Of a stretch of DNA of 64,000 nucleotides, positions 17,889 to 25,682 are shown in pieces. Numbering within the stretch: position 1 is the stretch's first letter; every line of letters starts with the position of its first letter. The notes beneath the pieces are model-generated. The model saw only the letters and a list, made by a program, of their open reading frames with translations. It searched no databases and had not been told where the DNA came from. Made by a program: the position numbers and the translations under genes. The stretch lies in contig NZ_JADALJ010000001.1 in the NCBI RefSeq assembly GCF_014876185.1, forward strand, positions 2,833,501-2,897,500, read 5' to 3'. Source of the DNA: Rufibacter sp. LB8 (GTDB lineage Bacteria; Bacteroidota; Bacteroidia; Cytophagales; Hymenobacteraceae).

Positions 17889-18646
17889 ACAGCGGTCTTG
17901 AGTAGGAATCTCTCTAAGATACTGTTAAACGCCTTGGGATGTTCCATCATGGGCGCGTGGCAGCAGTGGTCAATGAAGTGCAGTTCTGAGTTTTGAATCA
18001 ATCTGTTGAACTCGTGGGCCACCACAGGCGGTGTAATGGTATCATTCAGGCCCCAGATCAGGCAGGTGGGCGCTTTTATTTTATCTAATTCCTTGCCCAG
18101 ATTATTTCGCTGCGCCGATTTAGCAATGGAGATAATACGAAGCACTTTGGGATTGCTGTTGGTGATTTCGAAGACCTCGTCTACCAATTCTTTGGTAGCC
18201 ACCTCTGGGTAATAGAACGTGTATTCAATGCGCTCTTTCACAAATTCATAGTTGCCGCGCTTAGGGAAAGAACCGCCCATGGAATCTTCAAACAAGCCCG
18301 AAGAACCTGTCAAGACCAACCGACTTACGTGCGAAGGGTTTTTCAAGGCATATTCCAGCGCCACGTGTCCGCCCAGGGAATTGCCCAGCAAACTCAGGTT
18401 GTTCAGTTGTTTGTGCGCCACAAATTCCTCCACAAACTCCACCAGGCCCGGCACGCTGGCATTGGGCAAAGGCATCTCGTACAGAGGCATTAAGGGAATG
18501 ACCACGCGGTAGTTTTTCTGGAAATAAGAGACCACACCCTGCCAGTTACTGAGCGCCCCGAAGAGGCCGTGCAAAAGCAACAGCACGTCGCCCTGGCCTT
18601 CGTCAATGTACTCAAACCCGCCTTCCTTCTTGATTTCCAAGTCCAT
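17885..18646 (-). CDS. Alpha/beta hydrolase
   Basis: 253 residues from the ATG at 18646. Features are the oxyanion region LLLLHGLFGALSNW near residue 20, the nucleophile elbow LLGNSLGGH with Ser in the middle third, the acid in WGLNDTITPP, and the histidine in DHCCHAPMMEHP near the C-terminus. This is a complete Ser-Asp-His triad. The substrate is not predictable. The longer frame would run into the upstream amidotransferase gene, so the internal ATG is used. The stop overlaps the CBS gene by 4 bases. Confidence 0.85.
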   Translation of the reverse strand: MDLEIKKEGGFEYIDEGQGDVLLLLHGLFGALSNWQGVVSYFQKNYRVVIPLMPLYEMPLPNASVPGLVEFVEEFVAHKQLNNLSLLGNSLGGHVALEYALKNPSHVSRLVLTGSSGLFEDSMGGSFPKRGNYEFVKERIEYTFYYPEVATKELVDEVFEITNSNPKVLRIISIAKSAQRNNLGKELDKIKAPTCLIWGLNDTITPPVVAHEFNRLIQNSELHFIDHCCHAPMMEHPKAFNSILERFLLKTAV

Positions 18647-18683
18647 GTGAGAAATTCGCTTGTGATTCTGGTGGTAAAAACAA

Positions 18684-19307
18684 CTATACGAGTGTAATAT
18701 TAGCAATTTCCACCCAATTTCTGAGCATTGCCAGCCCATGTTGGGTAAGCGCGGCCTCGGGGTGGAACTGCAGGGCGTACAGCGGAAGTTCGCAATGCTT
18801 GAACGCCATCAACTCGCCCTCCTCCGTCTGGGCCAGCGGCACCAGACACGCCGGCGACTCCTGCACCACCAAAGAATGGTACCGCACCACCGGCATGACG
18901 GTGGGCAAGCCTTCAAAAATAGGGTCGGGTGCGCAGTGAATCTCAGAAATCTTGCCGTGCATGGGTCTCAGGCCTTTCACCACAATCGCGCCGAAGAACT
19001 GCCCCAGCGCCTGATGCCCTAGACAAATGCCCAAAATGGGAAGCTTGTCATGGTAATAGTCAATCACTTGCGGCATCACCCCCGCCTTCTCCGGCGTGCC
19101 CGGCCCGGGTGAGAGCACAATCCCCTCCAGCGGCAACTGTTGCAACTCCGCCAACGGCACATCATTGCGTCGCACCTCCACCGCCACGCCCAACTGCCGG
19201 AAGTAGTCATACAGGTTGTAAGTAAAGGAATCAAAGTTGTCTAGAAGCAGCAGCACAGGAGAGAAACGCGGGGAAGAAGAAAAAGATATGGCCGTTTTCG
19301 GGCTCAT
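18684..19307 (-). CDS. Glutamine amidotransferase, PabA/TrpG family
   Basis: 207 residues at most. A class I glutamine amidotransferase: LLLDNFDSFTYNLYDYF near the start, VLSPGPGTPEKAG, the nucleophile cysteine in GICLGHQALGQFFGA, and the His-Glu pair in LQFHPEA. It supplies ammonia to anthranilate or aminodeoxychorismate synthase; without TrpE or PabB nearby the choice is open. The annotated ATG lies inside an HP1 palindrome. A GTG at 19256 would start just before the conserved block and may be the true start, so the first 17 residues are doubtful. Confidence 0.88.
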   Translation of the reverse strand: MSPKTAISFSSSPRFSPVLLLLDNFDSFTYNLYDYFRQLGVAVEVRRNDVPLAELQQLPLEGIVLSPGPGTPEKAGVMPQVIDYYHDKLPILGICLGHQALGQFFGAIVVKGLRPMHGKISEIHCAPDPIFEGLPTVMPVVRYHSLVVQESPACLVPLAQTEEGELMAFKHCELPLYALQFHPEAALTQHGLAMLRNWVEIANITLV

Positions 19308-19332
19308 TTTGGGAAACGGAGTCGAAAACGGG
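19292..19332. repeat. HP1 palindromic repeat overlapping a start codon
   Basis: Left half CCGTTTTCGGGCTCATTTT and right half with AAACGGAGTCGAAAACGG. The reverse complement of its left half carries the ATG annotated for the PabA/TrpG gene. It ends 17 bases from the toxin gene stop. Confidence 0.8.
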
Positions 19333-19349
19333 AAGTGAATTTATAGATG

Positions 19350-19691
19350 CTATAAATCGAACAAGACTTTCAAGTGCTTGTTGACTTCGGTTTGTTGATT
19401 TGCAGAAAGCACGCCCAATTGCCTTTTTATCAGGTTCTTGGGAATGGTCACTATTTTATGAAGCTTGATGACTGAATCTACAGATAGCCCAGTGGCTTTA
19501 AAGTCTCTATCGCTTTTGGTTATAATCAAATCTGTAGTTTCTGGCGAAGCAGGAATTTGACTACTTATGAAAGCAATAACCACATGATCATAAAAACCGA
19601 TTTCATTGGTCAGGCAAACGGCTGGCCTTACCTTGGTTCCGCTGAAATCATCAAACGGGAAAGGCACCAACACAATTTTTCCTTTAGTCAT
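19350..19691 (-). CDS. PemK/MazF-type toxin
   Basis: 113 residues from the ATG at 19691, starting MTKGKIVLVPFPFDDFSG, then TKVRPAVCL and VIAFISSQIP. This is the PemK/MazF endoribonuclease fold, which cleaves mRNA. The ATG overlaps the antitoxin stop (ATGACTAA), which decides this start over a longer in-frame version. The pair forms a type II toxin-antitoxin module. Cleavage specificity is not predictable. Confidence 0.85.
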   Translation of the reverse strand: MTKGKIVLVPFPFDDFSGTKVRPAVCLTNEIGFYDHVVIAFISSQIPASPETTDLIITKSDRDFKATGLSVDSVIKLHKIVTIPKNLIKRQLGVLSANQQTEVNKHLKVLFDL

Positions 19692-19917
19692 GGAATGGCT
19701 TTCCGTCGGTGAGCTTATAAATATCCTCCTCAGCTTCGTGCAGAAAATCAAACGCTGGATTGGTGGCCATGGCTTTCATCCAAAGTTTTTCTTCTTGTTC
19801 TTCCTCGTCAGACAGCAAAATAATCACCTTCACGTTCTTTTCCCGCATCAGCAAAGGATTGTCTAAGCGCAGATTTCCTTGCTTGTCTATCTTACCGGTG
19901 GCTTCAATGGCTCTCAT
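19684..19917 (-). CDS. Antitoxin of the PemK-type pair
   Basis: 77 residues. The N-terminus MRAIEATGKIDKQGNLRLDN suggests a short beta-rich DNA-binding region. An acidic middle (SDEEEQEEK) and an alpha-helical tail rich in D and E would wrap the toxin. I do not assign a named antitoxin family. The gene overlaps the toxin by 8 bases and comes first, the usual order. A clear AAGGAG Shine-Dalgarno sequence precedes the ATG, which is unusual in Bacteroidetes. Confidence 0.75.
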   Translation of the reverse strand: MRAIEATGKIDKQGNLRLDNPLLMREKNVKVIILLSDEEEQEEKLWMKAMATNPAFDFLHEAEEDIYKLTDGKPFHD

Positions 19918-19956
19918 AAAATCTCCTTTTTAGTAAGATACGTAATTACCGTTAAA

Positions 19957-20280
19957 TCATAAACTAAATACGTAGTAGTGGGCCTTGGTTCCTAAATACA
20001 GAGATACATATTTGTCTGTGAGTTGATTACTGTTTTCATCTGAAAAAGCGTCTAATCTGTACCAACCAAAGGCAAAATCTTTTATGTAAACGTCTCCCTT
20101 AATTCTATAAATACCTTCTGTTAAAGATTTTCCTAACTGCCCAATCATTTCTGAACGTGGCCTGCCAACTTTGACAGAATCCCATTCTGCCGGATAGTTC
20201 AAGATGATATTTCCTGTAAAAAAGATTAAGCTTATGGCGAATAGAGACCCGATAAATATTAGCTTAAATCTGCGTTTCAT
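19957..20280 (-). CDS. Hypothetical membrane-anchored protein
   Basis: 107 residues. The basic start MKRRFKLIFIGSLFAISLIFF is a signal or anchor helix. A small extracytoplasmic domain follows (DSVKVGRPRSEMIGQLGKS and GDVYIKDFAFGWYRL). I do not recognise the family. Base composition is more AT-rich than its neighbours. It lies 39 bases upstream of the antitoxin on the same strand, so it may be cargo of the same acquired block. Confidence 0.6.
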   Translation of the reverse strand: MKRRFKLIFIGSLFAISLIFFTGNIILNYPAEWDSVKVGRPRSEMIGQLGKSLTEGIYRIKGDVYIKDFAFGWYRLDAFSDENSNQLTDKYVSLYLGTKAHYYVFSL

Positions 20281-20344
20281 CTTTTTCTGAAAATTAGGAA
20301 ACTGAGTTAATATACAAAGGAGTTTGCAGTGTTGTCAACTACCA

Positions 20345-20392
20345 ATTCCCGTTTTCAGCCTCATTTCCCAAAACGAAGCCAAAAACGGGAAT
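20345..20392. repeat. HP1 palindromic repeat
   Basis: Copy extended to ATTCCCG and CGGGAAT ends. Middle halves are GTTTTCAGCCTCATTTCC and AACGAAGCCAAAAAC. It lies 9 bases downstream of the cvpA stop. Confidence 0.82.
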
Positions 20393-20401
20393 CGAAAAAT
20401 C

Positions 20402-20902
20402 TCAAGTAAACGCTCCCAGCGCCTCACGGCCCACGGGAATCACCCATTGCACAAACGCCCAGGCACTTGGCGCCACCTCTACAAAATAAGGATACACGGT
20501 GGAGGTAGCCGTGGCGTCCACATACTTATCTACGCCGGTAGCATTCGCGAAATACACCAGCAGACAAATCACGAAGCCCCACTTGGCGCCGCCAATACCA
20601 GCACCCAGCAGATTGTCCAGCAAGCCGAAGGGCGTGAGGTGCACGGCTTTCTTCACCACCACGCCCATGGCGCGCACCGCAAAGCCCACGCCCACAAACA
20701 CCAGCAGATAGGCCACAAAGCCCCCGCCCATGCCCAGAAATTCCTGAATGAACGGCGTGACCAGACTCACCAACTTCACCCCGAAGACTGTGACCACCAC
20801 CAACGTAGCCATAGACGCAACCTCCAGTACCAAACCCCTGAAAAATCCTCTGAACGCCCCGTACATCACGGGCAAAAGCAGGAAGAAATCAAATGTACTC
20901 AA
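20402..20902 (-). CDS. cvpA: CvpA-family membrane protein
   Basis: 166 residues from a TTG start. Four hydrophobic segments are seen near residues 5-22, 26-48, 62-82 and 103-120. The characteristic start STFDFFLLLPVMYGAFRGFF fits CvpA, a family tied to colicin V production, envelope homeostasis and biofilm. The TTG is used because the conserved N-terminus begins there and the gene lies 12 bases after yqeY. Function in this organism is inferred only at family level. Confidence 0.8.
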   Translation of the reverse strand: MSTFDFFLLLPVMYGAFRGFFRGLVLEVASMATLVVVTVFGVKLVSLVTPFIQEFLGMGGGFVAYLLVFVGVGFAVRAMGVVVKKAVHLTPFGLLDNLLGAGIGGAKWGFVICLLVYFANATGVDKYVDATATSTVYPYFVEVAPSAWAFVQWVIPVGREALGAFT

Positions 20903-20913
20903 CCAGTGAAAGC

Positions 20914-21375
20914 TTAGGCGTTGGGGTTGTTCAAGAGCGCGCTCACGGCGTTGGAGATAGCACGACCATCGGCTTGACCCGACAGTTCACGTGAGGCCAC
21001 GCCCATCACTTTGCCCATGTCAGACGGCCCCAGGGCACCAACGCGCTGAATAATTTCGTGGAGGCGCTCACGCAGCGTTCCCTCGTCTAGTTGCTGCGGC
21101 AGGTATTCCTCAATAATGGCCAGCTCTGCCAGCTCAATCTCCTCCAAATCGGTGCGGGACTGAGTGCGGTACACTTCGGCCGACTCGCGGCGCTGCTTGG
21201 CGGCTTTGGTCAGGAGTTTCAGTTCTGCGTCTGGGGTCAGGGCTTCGGCGGCGCCTTTCTCGGTTTCGGCCAACAGAATCTGAGATTTGATGGCGCGTAG
21301 GGCCTGCAGGCGGGTTTTATCTTTGGCCAGCATGGCTTGTTTGATACCGGCTTCAATGTTTTCTTTCAGTGACAT
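20914..21375 (-). CDS. GatB/YqeY-domain protein
   Basis: 153 residues from the ATG at 21375 (MSLKENIEAGIKQAMLAKDK). This fits YqeY-like proteins: an all-alpha domain related to the tail domain of the GatB amidotransferase subunit. Features include LRAIKSQILLAETEKG near residue 25, REIEE-type acidic helices and a C-terminal SDMGKVMGVASREL block. The biochemical role is unclear; some YqeY proteins are proposed to affect tRNA. It is the first gene before cvpA, and a TAnnTTTG box lies upstream. Confidence 0.9.
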   Translation of the reverse strand: MSLKENIEAGIKQAMLAKDKTRLQALRAIKSQILLAETEKGAAEALTPDAELKLLTKAAKQRRESAEVYRTQSRTDLEEIELAELAIIEEYLPQQLDEGTLRERLHEIIQRVGALGPSDMGKVMGVASRELSGQADGRAISNAVSALLNNPNA

Positions 21376-21426
21376 AGTTTTACAGGTTAGAAGACATTTC
21401 TCAGTTGAAAAATATCCGTGGAAAAT

Positions 21427-21434
21427 CAAATGTA
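21427..21434 (-). promoter_or_regulatory. -7 box of yqeY (divergent)
   Basis: Reverse-strand TACATTTG matches TAnnTTTG and lies about 52 bases before the yqeY ATG. It is only 23 bases from the forward box for pdxJ. Confidence 0.5.
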
Positions 21435-21457
21435 GGCAAGTCCCGCGCAGTTTGTTT

Positions 21458-21465
21458 TATATTTG
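21458..21465 (+). promoter_or_regulatory. -7 box of pdxJ (divergent)
   Basis: TATATTTG on the + strand, 58 bases before the pdxJ ATG. The divergent yqeY and pdxJ promoters therefore overlap. Confidence 0.5.
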
Positions 21466-21523
21466 CCGCAAGAGCATGTTAGTAGTTCTAACATCCGTAG
21501 AAGGAACGTAAATCTTTTACACC

Positions 21524-22240
21524 ATGGCGAAACTCAGCGTAAATATAAATAAAATAGCCACGTTGCGGAATGCGCGCGGCGGCAACCGGCCCAATGTGGT
21601 GCAGACCGCACTGGATTGCGAGCGCTTCGGGGCGCAGGGCATCACCGTGCACCCCCGCCCCGACGAGCGGCACATCCGGTTCCAGGACGTGTACGACTTA
21701 AAAGCAGTGGTGACCACCGAGTTCAACATTGAAGGCAACCCCACACCAGATTTCATCAAACTGGTGACCGCCGTGAAGCCCGAGCAAGTAACCCTGGTGC
21801 CCGACGCGCCCGACGCCATTACCTCCAACGCCGGTTGGGACACCCTCAAGCACAAAGATTTTTTAGTCGATGTCATTGCGGAGTTCAAAGCCTTGGGCAT
21901 TAGAACGTCCATCTTCGTGGACCCCATCAACGCGCAGGTAGAAGGCGCCGCCCTCACCGGCACCGACCGCATAGAACTTTACACTGAGGCCTACGCCCAC
22001 CATTATCTAACTGACCGCGAAACCGCTGTAAAACCGTACGCTGAAGCTGCCCGTGTAGCGCAGCAGTGCGGTTTGGGCTTGAACGCCGGCCATGATTTAG
22101 ACTTAGACAACCTACGTTACCTTAAACAACAACTTCCCAATTTAGCCGAAGTGTCCATTGGCCACGCATTGGTCTGTGACGCTATTTATCTGGGGCTGGA
22201 GAACACCATTCAGTTGTACCTGCGCCAACTCAAAGGCTGA
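21524..22240 (+). CDS. pdxJ: Pyridoxine 5'-phosphate synthase PdxJ
   Basis: 238 residues. The N-terminal [18 protein letters not shown] and [16 protein letters not shown] are PdxJ hallmarks, as is [13 protein letters not shown] near the C-terminus. PdxJ condenses 1-deoxy-D-xylulose 5-phosphate with 3-amino-1-hydroxyacetone 1-phosphate to form pyridoxine 5'-phosphate, the last ring-closing step of vitamin B6 synthesis. It is a TIM barrel and length agrees with the family. No other B6 gene is in the window. Confidence 0.96.
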   Translation: MAKLSVNINKIATLRNARGGNRPNVVQTALDCERFGAQGITVHPRPDERHIRFQDVYDLKAVVTTEFNIEGNPTPDFIKLVTAVKPEQVTLVPDAPDAITSNAGWDTLKHKDFLVDVIAEFKALGIRTSIFVDPINAQVEGAALTGTDRIELYTEAYAHHYLTDRETAVKPYAEAARVAQQCGLGLNAGHDLDLDNLRYLKQQLPNLAEVSIGHALVCDAIYLGLENTIQLYLRQLKG

Positions 22241-22250
22241 TGCGGGGTTT

Positions 22251-22292
22251 TCTGTTTTCCGCTTCATTTCCAGAAACGAGCCCAAAAACGGA
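22251..22292. repeat. HP1 palindromic repeat
   Basis: Halves TCTGTTTTCCGCTTCATTT and AAACGAGCCCAAAAACGGA. It fills the gap between pdxJ (10 bases before) and the next gene (9 bases after). Confidence 0.8.
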
Positions 22293-22301
22293 GGCGCGCC
22301 C

Positions 22302-22880
22302 ATGTTAGGCATGCTCTTCAAGATTGCCGCCTTTGTGGTGCTGGCGCATTTTCTGGTGCGGTTCCTGATGAAGGTGTTCAAAAAACGCGGCAACCTGTAT
22401 TACCTCACGCCGCAGCGGCAGTTCGGGCTGGTGTTCTGGTCGTTGATTAGTTTCTGGATGGCCTTGTCTATGTTCGGGATGTTGCTGCGCGAAGGCAATG
22501 ACACTCCGCTGGAGCGCGGCATCGCCATCGGCTTGGGCAGTATTTTGTTCTTGTTCGCGGTGCCCACTTTGCTGGTGCATTGGCAATACTACCGCCATGA
22601 ACGCGAAAGCGCCCTAGAGTTGGAACCGAAGAACAATACGGCACTTTTGCTTCGGCCCAACCAAAAATACTACCTGCATCCTTCGCACATCACCAACATT
22701 CTGGAGACACGCAGCACTTCTACCAGCGGCTTCTGGAAAGACTACCGCTACCTCACGCTTTCCCTGACAGATGGCCGCACGGTGACCATTACTTCCCTCC
22801 TGCTAGACTTGGACCAACTCACCGCGCTTTGGCCGCAGGTGCCGCGCCAAGTGAAAACGAAATGGGTGTGTTTTCTGTAA
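22302..22880 (+). CDS. Membrane protein, unknown function
   Basis: 192 residues from the ATG at 22302. Three hydrophobic helices lie near residues 1-22, 39-60 and 74-95. A cytoplasmic or periplasmic domain of about 100 residues follows, rich in beta-type sequence (LRPNQKYYLHPSHITNI, YLTLSLTDGRTVTITSLLL). It resembles small PH-like domains of bacterial membrane proteins but I cannot name a family. The longer frame starts inside pdxJ and runs through an HP1 repeat, so the internal ATG is preferred. It lies between pdxJ and an esterase. Confidence 0.7.
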   Translation: MLGMLFKIAAFVVLAHFLVRFLMKVFKKRGNLYYLTPQRQFGLVFWSLISFWMALSMFGMLLREGNDTPLERGIAIGLGSILFLFAVPTLLVHWQYYRHERESALELEPKNNTALLLRPNQKYYLHPSHITNILETRSTSTSGFWKDYRYLTLSLTDGRTVTITSLLLDLDQLTALWPQVPRQVKTKWVCFL

Positions 22881-22895
22881 AACAGGCAAACAACT

Positions 22896-22903
22896 TACCT
22901 TTG
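22896..22903 (+). promoter_or_regulatory. Putative -7 box of the esterase gene
   Basis: TACCTTTG matches TAnnTTTG, 19 bases before the ATG at 22923. A TTTTCTG block about 20 bases upstream could be a weak -33 element. Confidence 0.45.
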
Positions 22904-22922
22904 CCCTTTAACCTCTTAACCA

Positions 22923-23690
22923 ATGGAACTCAACTTCAAAGTCATAGGCCAAGGCCAACCGCTTATCATTCTTCACGGGCTCTTCGGGACGCTGGACAAC
23001 TGGCAGACGCTGGGCAAACAGTTCTCAGAGACGTTTCAAGTGTATCTGGTGGATTTACGCAACCACGGCCGTTCTCCGCATTCAGATGATTTCAGTTATC
23101 AGTTAATGTCTGATGACCTGCTGGAATTCATTGACACCCATAACCTCCAGAACCCTTACATTCTGGGGCATTCCATGGGCGGAAAGGTGGCGATGAACTT
23201 CGCGCTGCAGCACCCAGAAAAACTGGGCAAATTGCTGGTAGCAGATATTGCGCCCAAGGCTTATCCGCCGCACCATGATGATATTCTGGCCGGTTTTCAC
23301 TCCATTGATTTGGCAGCTATTGAAAGTCGGCAAGACGCAGATGAAAAACTAGCCGAACTGGTCCCAGATTTCGGGACGAGGCAATTTTTGCTGAAGAACC
23401 TGTACCGTCAAGAGGACAACAGTTTTGCGTGGCGTTTGAATCTGGCGGGAATCGAAAAGAATCTAGACCACATTTTGGGCAACATTGAATCACAAACGCC
23501 TTTTGACAAACCCACGCTATTCATCAGGGGCGGCACGTCGCGGTACATCAAACCCGAGCAGGATTTAGCCCAGATTCAGACTTTGTTCCCGCAGGCCGAA
23601 ATCAAGACGATTGAAGGTGCCGGCCACTGGCTGCACGCCGAAAAACCCGCTGATTTCTACCAACTTACCATGGCCTTTTTGCAGGCGTAA
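22923..23690 (+). CDS. Alpha/beta hydrolase (YbfF-like esterase)
   Basis: 255 residues. The start is compact: FKVIGQGQPLIILHGLFGTLDNW. The nucleophile elbow is LGHSMGGKVAMNFA, with the serine near residue 87. The acid is in a PTLFIRGGTSRYI-type strand and the histidine in GAGHWLHAEKP near the C-terminus. This layout is that of YbfF-type esterases. The start has no signal peptide, so it is cytoplasmic. The natural substrate is unknown. The methyltransferase gene follows 10 bases later, so they are probably one operon. Confidence 0.9.
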   Translation: MELNFKVIGQGQPLIILHGLFGTLDNWQTLGKQFSETFQVYLVDLRNHGRSPHSDDFSYQLMSDDLLEFIDTHNLQNPYILGHSMGGKVAMNFALQHPEKLGKLLVADIAPKAYPPHHDDILAGFHSIDLAAIESRQDADEKLAELVPDFGTRQFLLKNLYRQEDNSFAWRLNLAGIEKNLDHILGNIESQTPFDKPTLFIRGGTSRYIKPEQDLAQIQTLFPQAEIKTIEGAGHWLHAEKPADFYQLTMAFLQA

Positions 23691-23700
23691 ACTTTAACCC

Positions 23701-24420
23701 ATGGCGACACCCGCAAAAGGCACGCTCTTCCTGATTCCCACGGTGCTGGCTGAAGACACGGCTTCGGCGGTTATTTGTCAGCAAGTGGCCGAAGTCACCG
23801 CAAAGTTGAATTACTTTCTGGTGGAAAATGCGCGCACGGCCCGGCGCTACATCAAGTCCATTGCGCCCAGCCAAACCATAGAAAACCTACAAATAACCGT
23901 CATCGACAAAAATTCTACGGATGCGGAGCTGACGGCAGCTTTAAAACCATTATTGGCGGGGCAAGATGCAGGCGTGATTTCAGAAGCAGGCTGTCCCGGT
24001 GTGGCCGACCCCGGTGCGGAACTGGCGCGGCTGGCGCACCAACACGGCGTGAAAGTAGTGCCCTTGGTGGGGCCTTCGGCGATTTTGATGGGCTTGATGG
24101 CTTCAGGGTTTAACGGGCAGAGCTTTGCGTTCCATGGTTATTTGCCTATTGAGAAACGGGAGCGCGTGCTGGCGTTGAAGAATCTGGAAAAGGAAATGGC
24201 GGTGAAAGACCAGACGCAGATTTTCATGGAAACGCCGTACCGCAACCGCCAGATGGTAGAAGACCTGTTGCAAAACCTGAACAAAGACACCAAGCTCTGC
24301 ATTGCGGCCAACATCACAGGTTCAGATGAATTCATCAAAACCCTGCGCGTAGTCGACTGGAAAGGCAAAGTACCGGACCTGCACAAACAACCGGCGGTGT
24401 TCTTGATTTATAAGCGGTAG
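23701..24420 (+). CDS. SAM-dependent methyltransferase, tetrapyrrole-methylase (RsmI-like) family
   Basis: 239 residues. The early block TLFLIPTVLAEDTASAV is followed by VISEAGCPGVADPGAELA and VVPLVGPSAILMGLMASGF. These are the SAM-binding motifs of the RsmI/tetrapyrrole-methylase superfamily. RsmI methylates the ribose of C1402 in 16S rRNA, but the Bacteroidetes branch seen here is shorter and its target is not certain. It follows the esterase by 10 bases, and an HP1 repeat starts 7 bases after its stop. Confidence 0.88.
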   Translation: MATPAKGTLFLIPTVLAEDTASAVICQQVAEVTAKLNYFLVENARTARRYIKSIAPSQTIENLQITVIDKNSTDAELTAALKPLLAGQDAGVISEAGCPGVADPGAELARLAHQHGVKVVPLVGPSAILMGLMASGFNGQSFAFHGYLPIEKRERVLALKNLEKEMAVKDQTQIFMETPYRNRQMVEDLLQNLNKDTKLCIAANITGSDEFIKTLRVVDWKGKVPDLHKQPAVFLIYKR

Positions 24421-24427
24421 CTGCATT

Positions 24428-24472
24428 TTCCGTTTTCGGCTTCATTTCCAGAAACGAGCCAGAAAACAGGAA
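24428..24472. repeat. HP1 palindromic repeat
   Basis: Halves TTCCGTTTTCGGCTTCATTT and AAACGAGCCAGAAAACAGGAA. It lies 7 bases after the methyltransferase stop and between convergent genes. Confidence 0.82.
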
Positions 24473-24494
24473 TTATAGGTTTTTGAGTACTGTT

Positions 24495-25592
24495 TTAGTC
24501 TACCTCCCAATCAGCATAGTCAAACCATCTCTCTTGGCCAGTTCTCATATATAGAATTTTCCGTTTCTTAGGTTTTTCCAACTTCCCTGTCTTCTTGTTG
24601 TAAACCCTTGAATCCTCATTGTCATAATAGACAATGCCTTTTTTGTCACAGCTTTGCAAAAGCTTAATATGCACAAAGAAATCTTTAGTATTCAGCCCAA
24701 TTATTCTTCCGGTTGCAATACAAGAATCATCGTCATATTTGTCTTCTTGCCCCTTTGAAGAATATCCTTGCCTGTAAAGAAATGCAACAGTATCTCCAAT
24801 AACATATTCAGCAAAATCAACCCTTTTGCTTTCTAGCTCTTCTTTCTTAGCTTTTTCCCAATAATTGATATAATAAACAATTTGTTCATCAAGTTTCAGA
24901 GGTTTATTATTTAGGGTGCGATGATAACTATCTAATATAATCCCAGACATATCATCTGGATGCTGAATACCTTTCTCGTTAAAATATTTTGAAAGCCGGG
25001 AACCAGCCCATAACTGCCAGTTATTCCTCATCCAAGTGCCAAATCCATGGTGTACTCTTCCAGTAAATTCTTCTTCAGTCAATTGCTTAACTTTTAATTT
25101 TATGCTGTCAGACCAGAACGAATTTATTTGATTAAAGCAATCTTCTAAATCTTTGGGAATATAAACTCCCCTTAAGCTATCTGTGACAAACCTCACCTTA
25201 TCTTCTTTTGCCCATTGCTGTTCAATCTTTTGGTAAGGTTTGAGAAGGGCGGCTTCATTTAATTTTTCTCCCAGTAGAAAATGCTTAAATGCAGCTAAGA
25301 TGACAGTCTCTTGATGGGCCAAAACTCCTTTCTTGCCCAAGTATTTAGTAACTCCCTTATATGGCTGATTTGTCCAGTTATAAACAGTTTTATAATCACC
25401 ACCCCAAGGGTAGCTCAACTTTTTTAGCTCGCTCTCAGGAATCTTCTTTATAACTGATTTCAGACTATCTGAGGCATCATTATTTAAGAATAGAACAGCC
25501 TGAGATAGATTTTTAGGAAGTTCACTCGTTTGCCCAAGGCAGAGGGTTGAGGTTAGAAAAACAAGGGCTGATATGATTCTAAGAAGCCTCAT
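24495..25592 (-). CDS. Secreted protein, unknown function (DUF6794-like)
   Basis: 365 residues with a signal peptide (ends near TLCLGQ, residue 21). The middle holds a block (IPKDLEDCFNQINSFWSD, then HHGFGTWMRNNWQLW and GSRLSKYFNEKGIQHPDDM) that resembles a DUF6794-type domain. The identification is from memory and weak. The C-terminal third is rich in lysine and beta-type sequence. The gene is clearly more AT-rich than its neighbours, with A/T-ending codons such as AAA and TTT, which points to recent acquisition. HP1 repeats flank it on both sides. Confidence 0.65.
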   Translation of the reverse strand: MRLLRIISALVFLTSTLCLGQTSELPKNLSQAVLFLNNDASDSLKSVIKKIPESELKKLSYPWGGDYKTVYNWTNQPYKGVTKYLGKKGVLAHQETVILAAFKHFLLGEKLNEAALLKPYQKIEQQWAKEDKVRFVTDSLRGVYIPKDLEDCFNQINSFWSDSIKLKVKQLTEEEFTGRVHHGFGTWMRNNWQLWAGSRLSKYFNEKGIQHPDDMSGIILDSYHRTLNNKPLKLDEQIVYYINYWEKAKKEELESKRVDFAEYVIGDTVAFLYRQGYSSKGQEDKYDDDSCIATGRIIGLNTKDFFVHIKLLQSCDKKGIVYYDNEDSRVYNKKTGKLEKPKKRKILYMRTGQERWFDYADWEVD

Positions 25593-25632
25593 TATAGTTT
25601 CATAAGTTGATTCTTAAAAAAGACACATACAC

Positions 25633-25680
25633 TTTCCCGTTTTCGGCTTCATTTCTGGAAATGAAGCCGAAAACGGGAAA
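25633..25680. repeat. HP1 palindromic repeat (perfect copy)
   Basis: A 23-base arm pairs perfectly with its partner around a TG centre. Outer ends are TTTCCCG and CGGGAAA; the middle is GGCTTCATTTC and GAAATGAAGCC. It ends 2 bases from the EnvC-like gene stop. This is the best preserved copy in the window. Confidence 0.93.
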
Positions 25681-25682
25681 TT

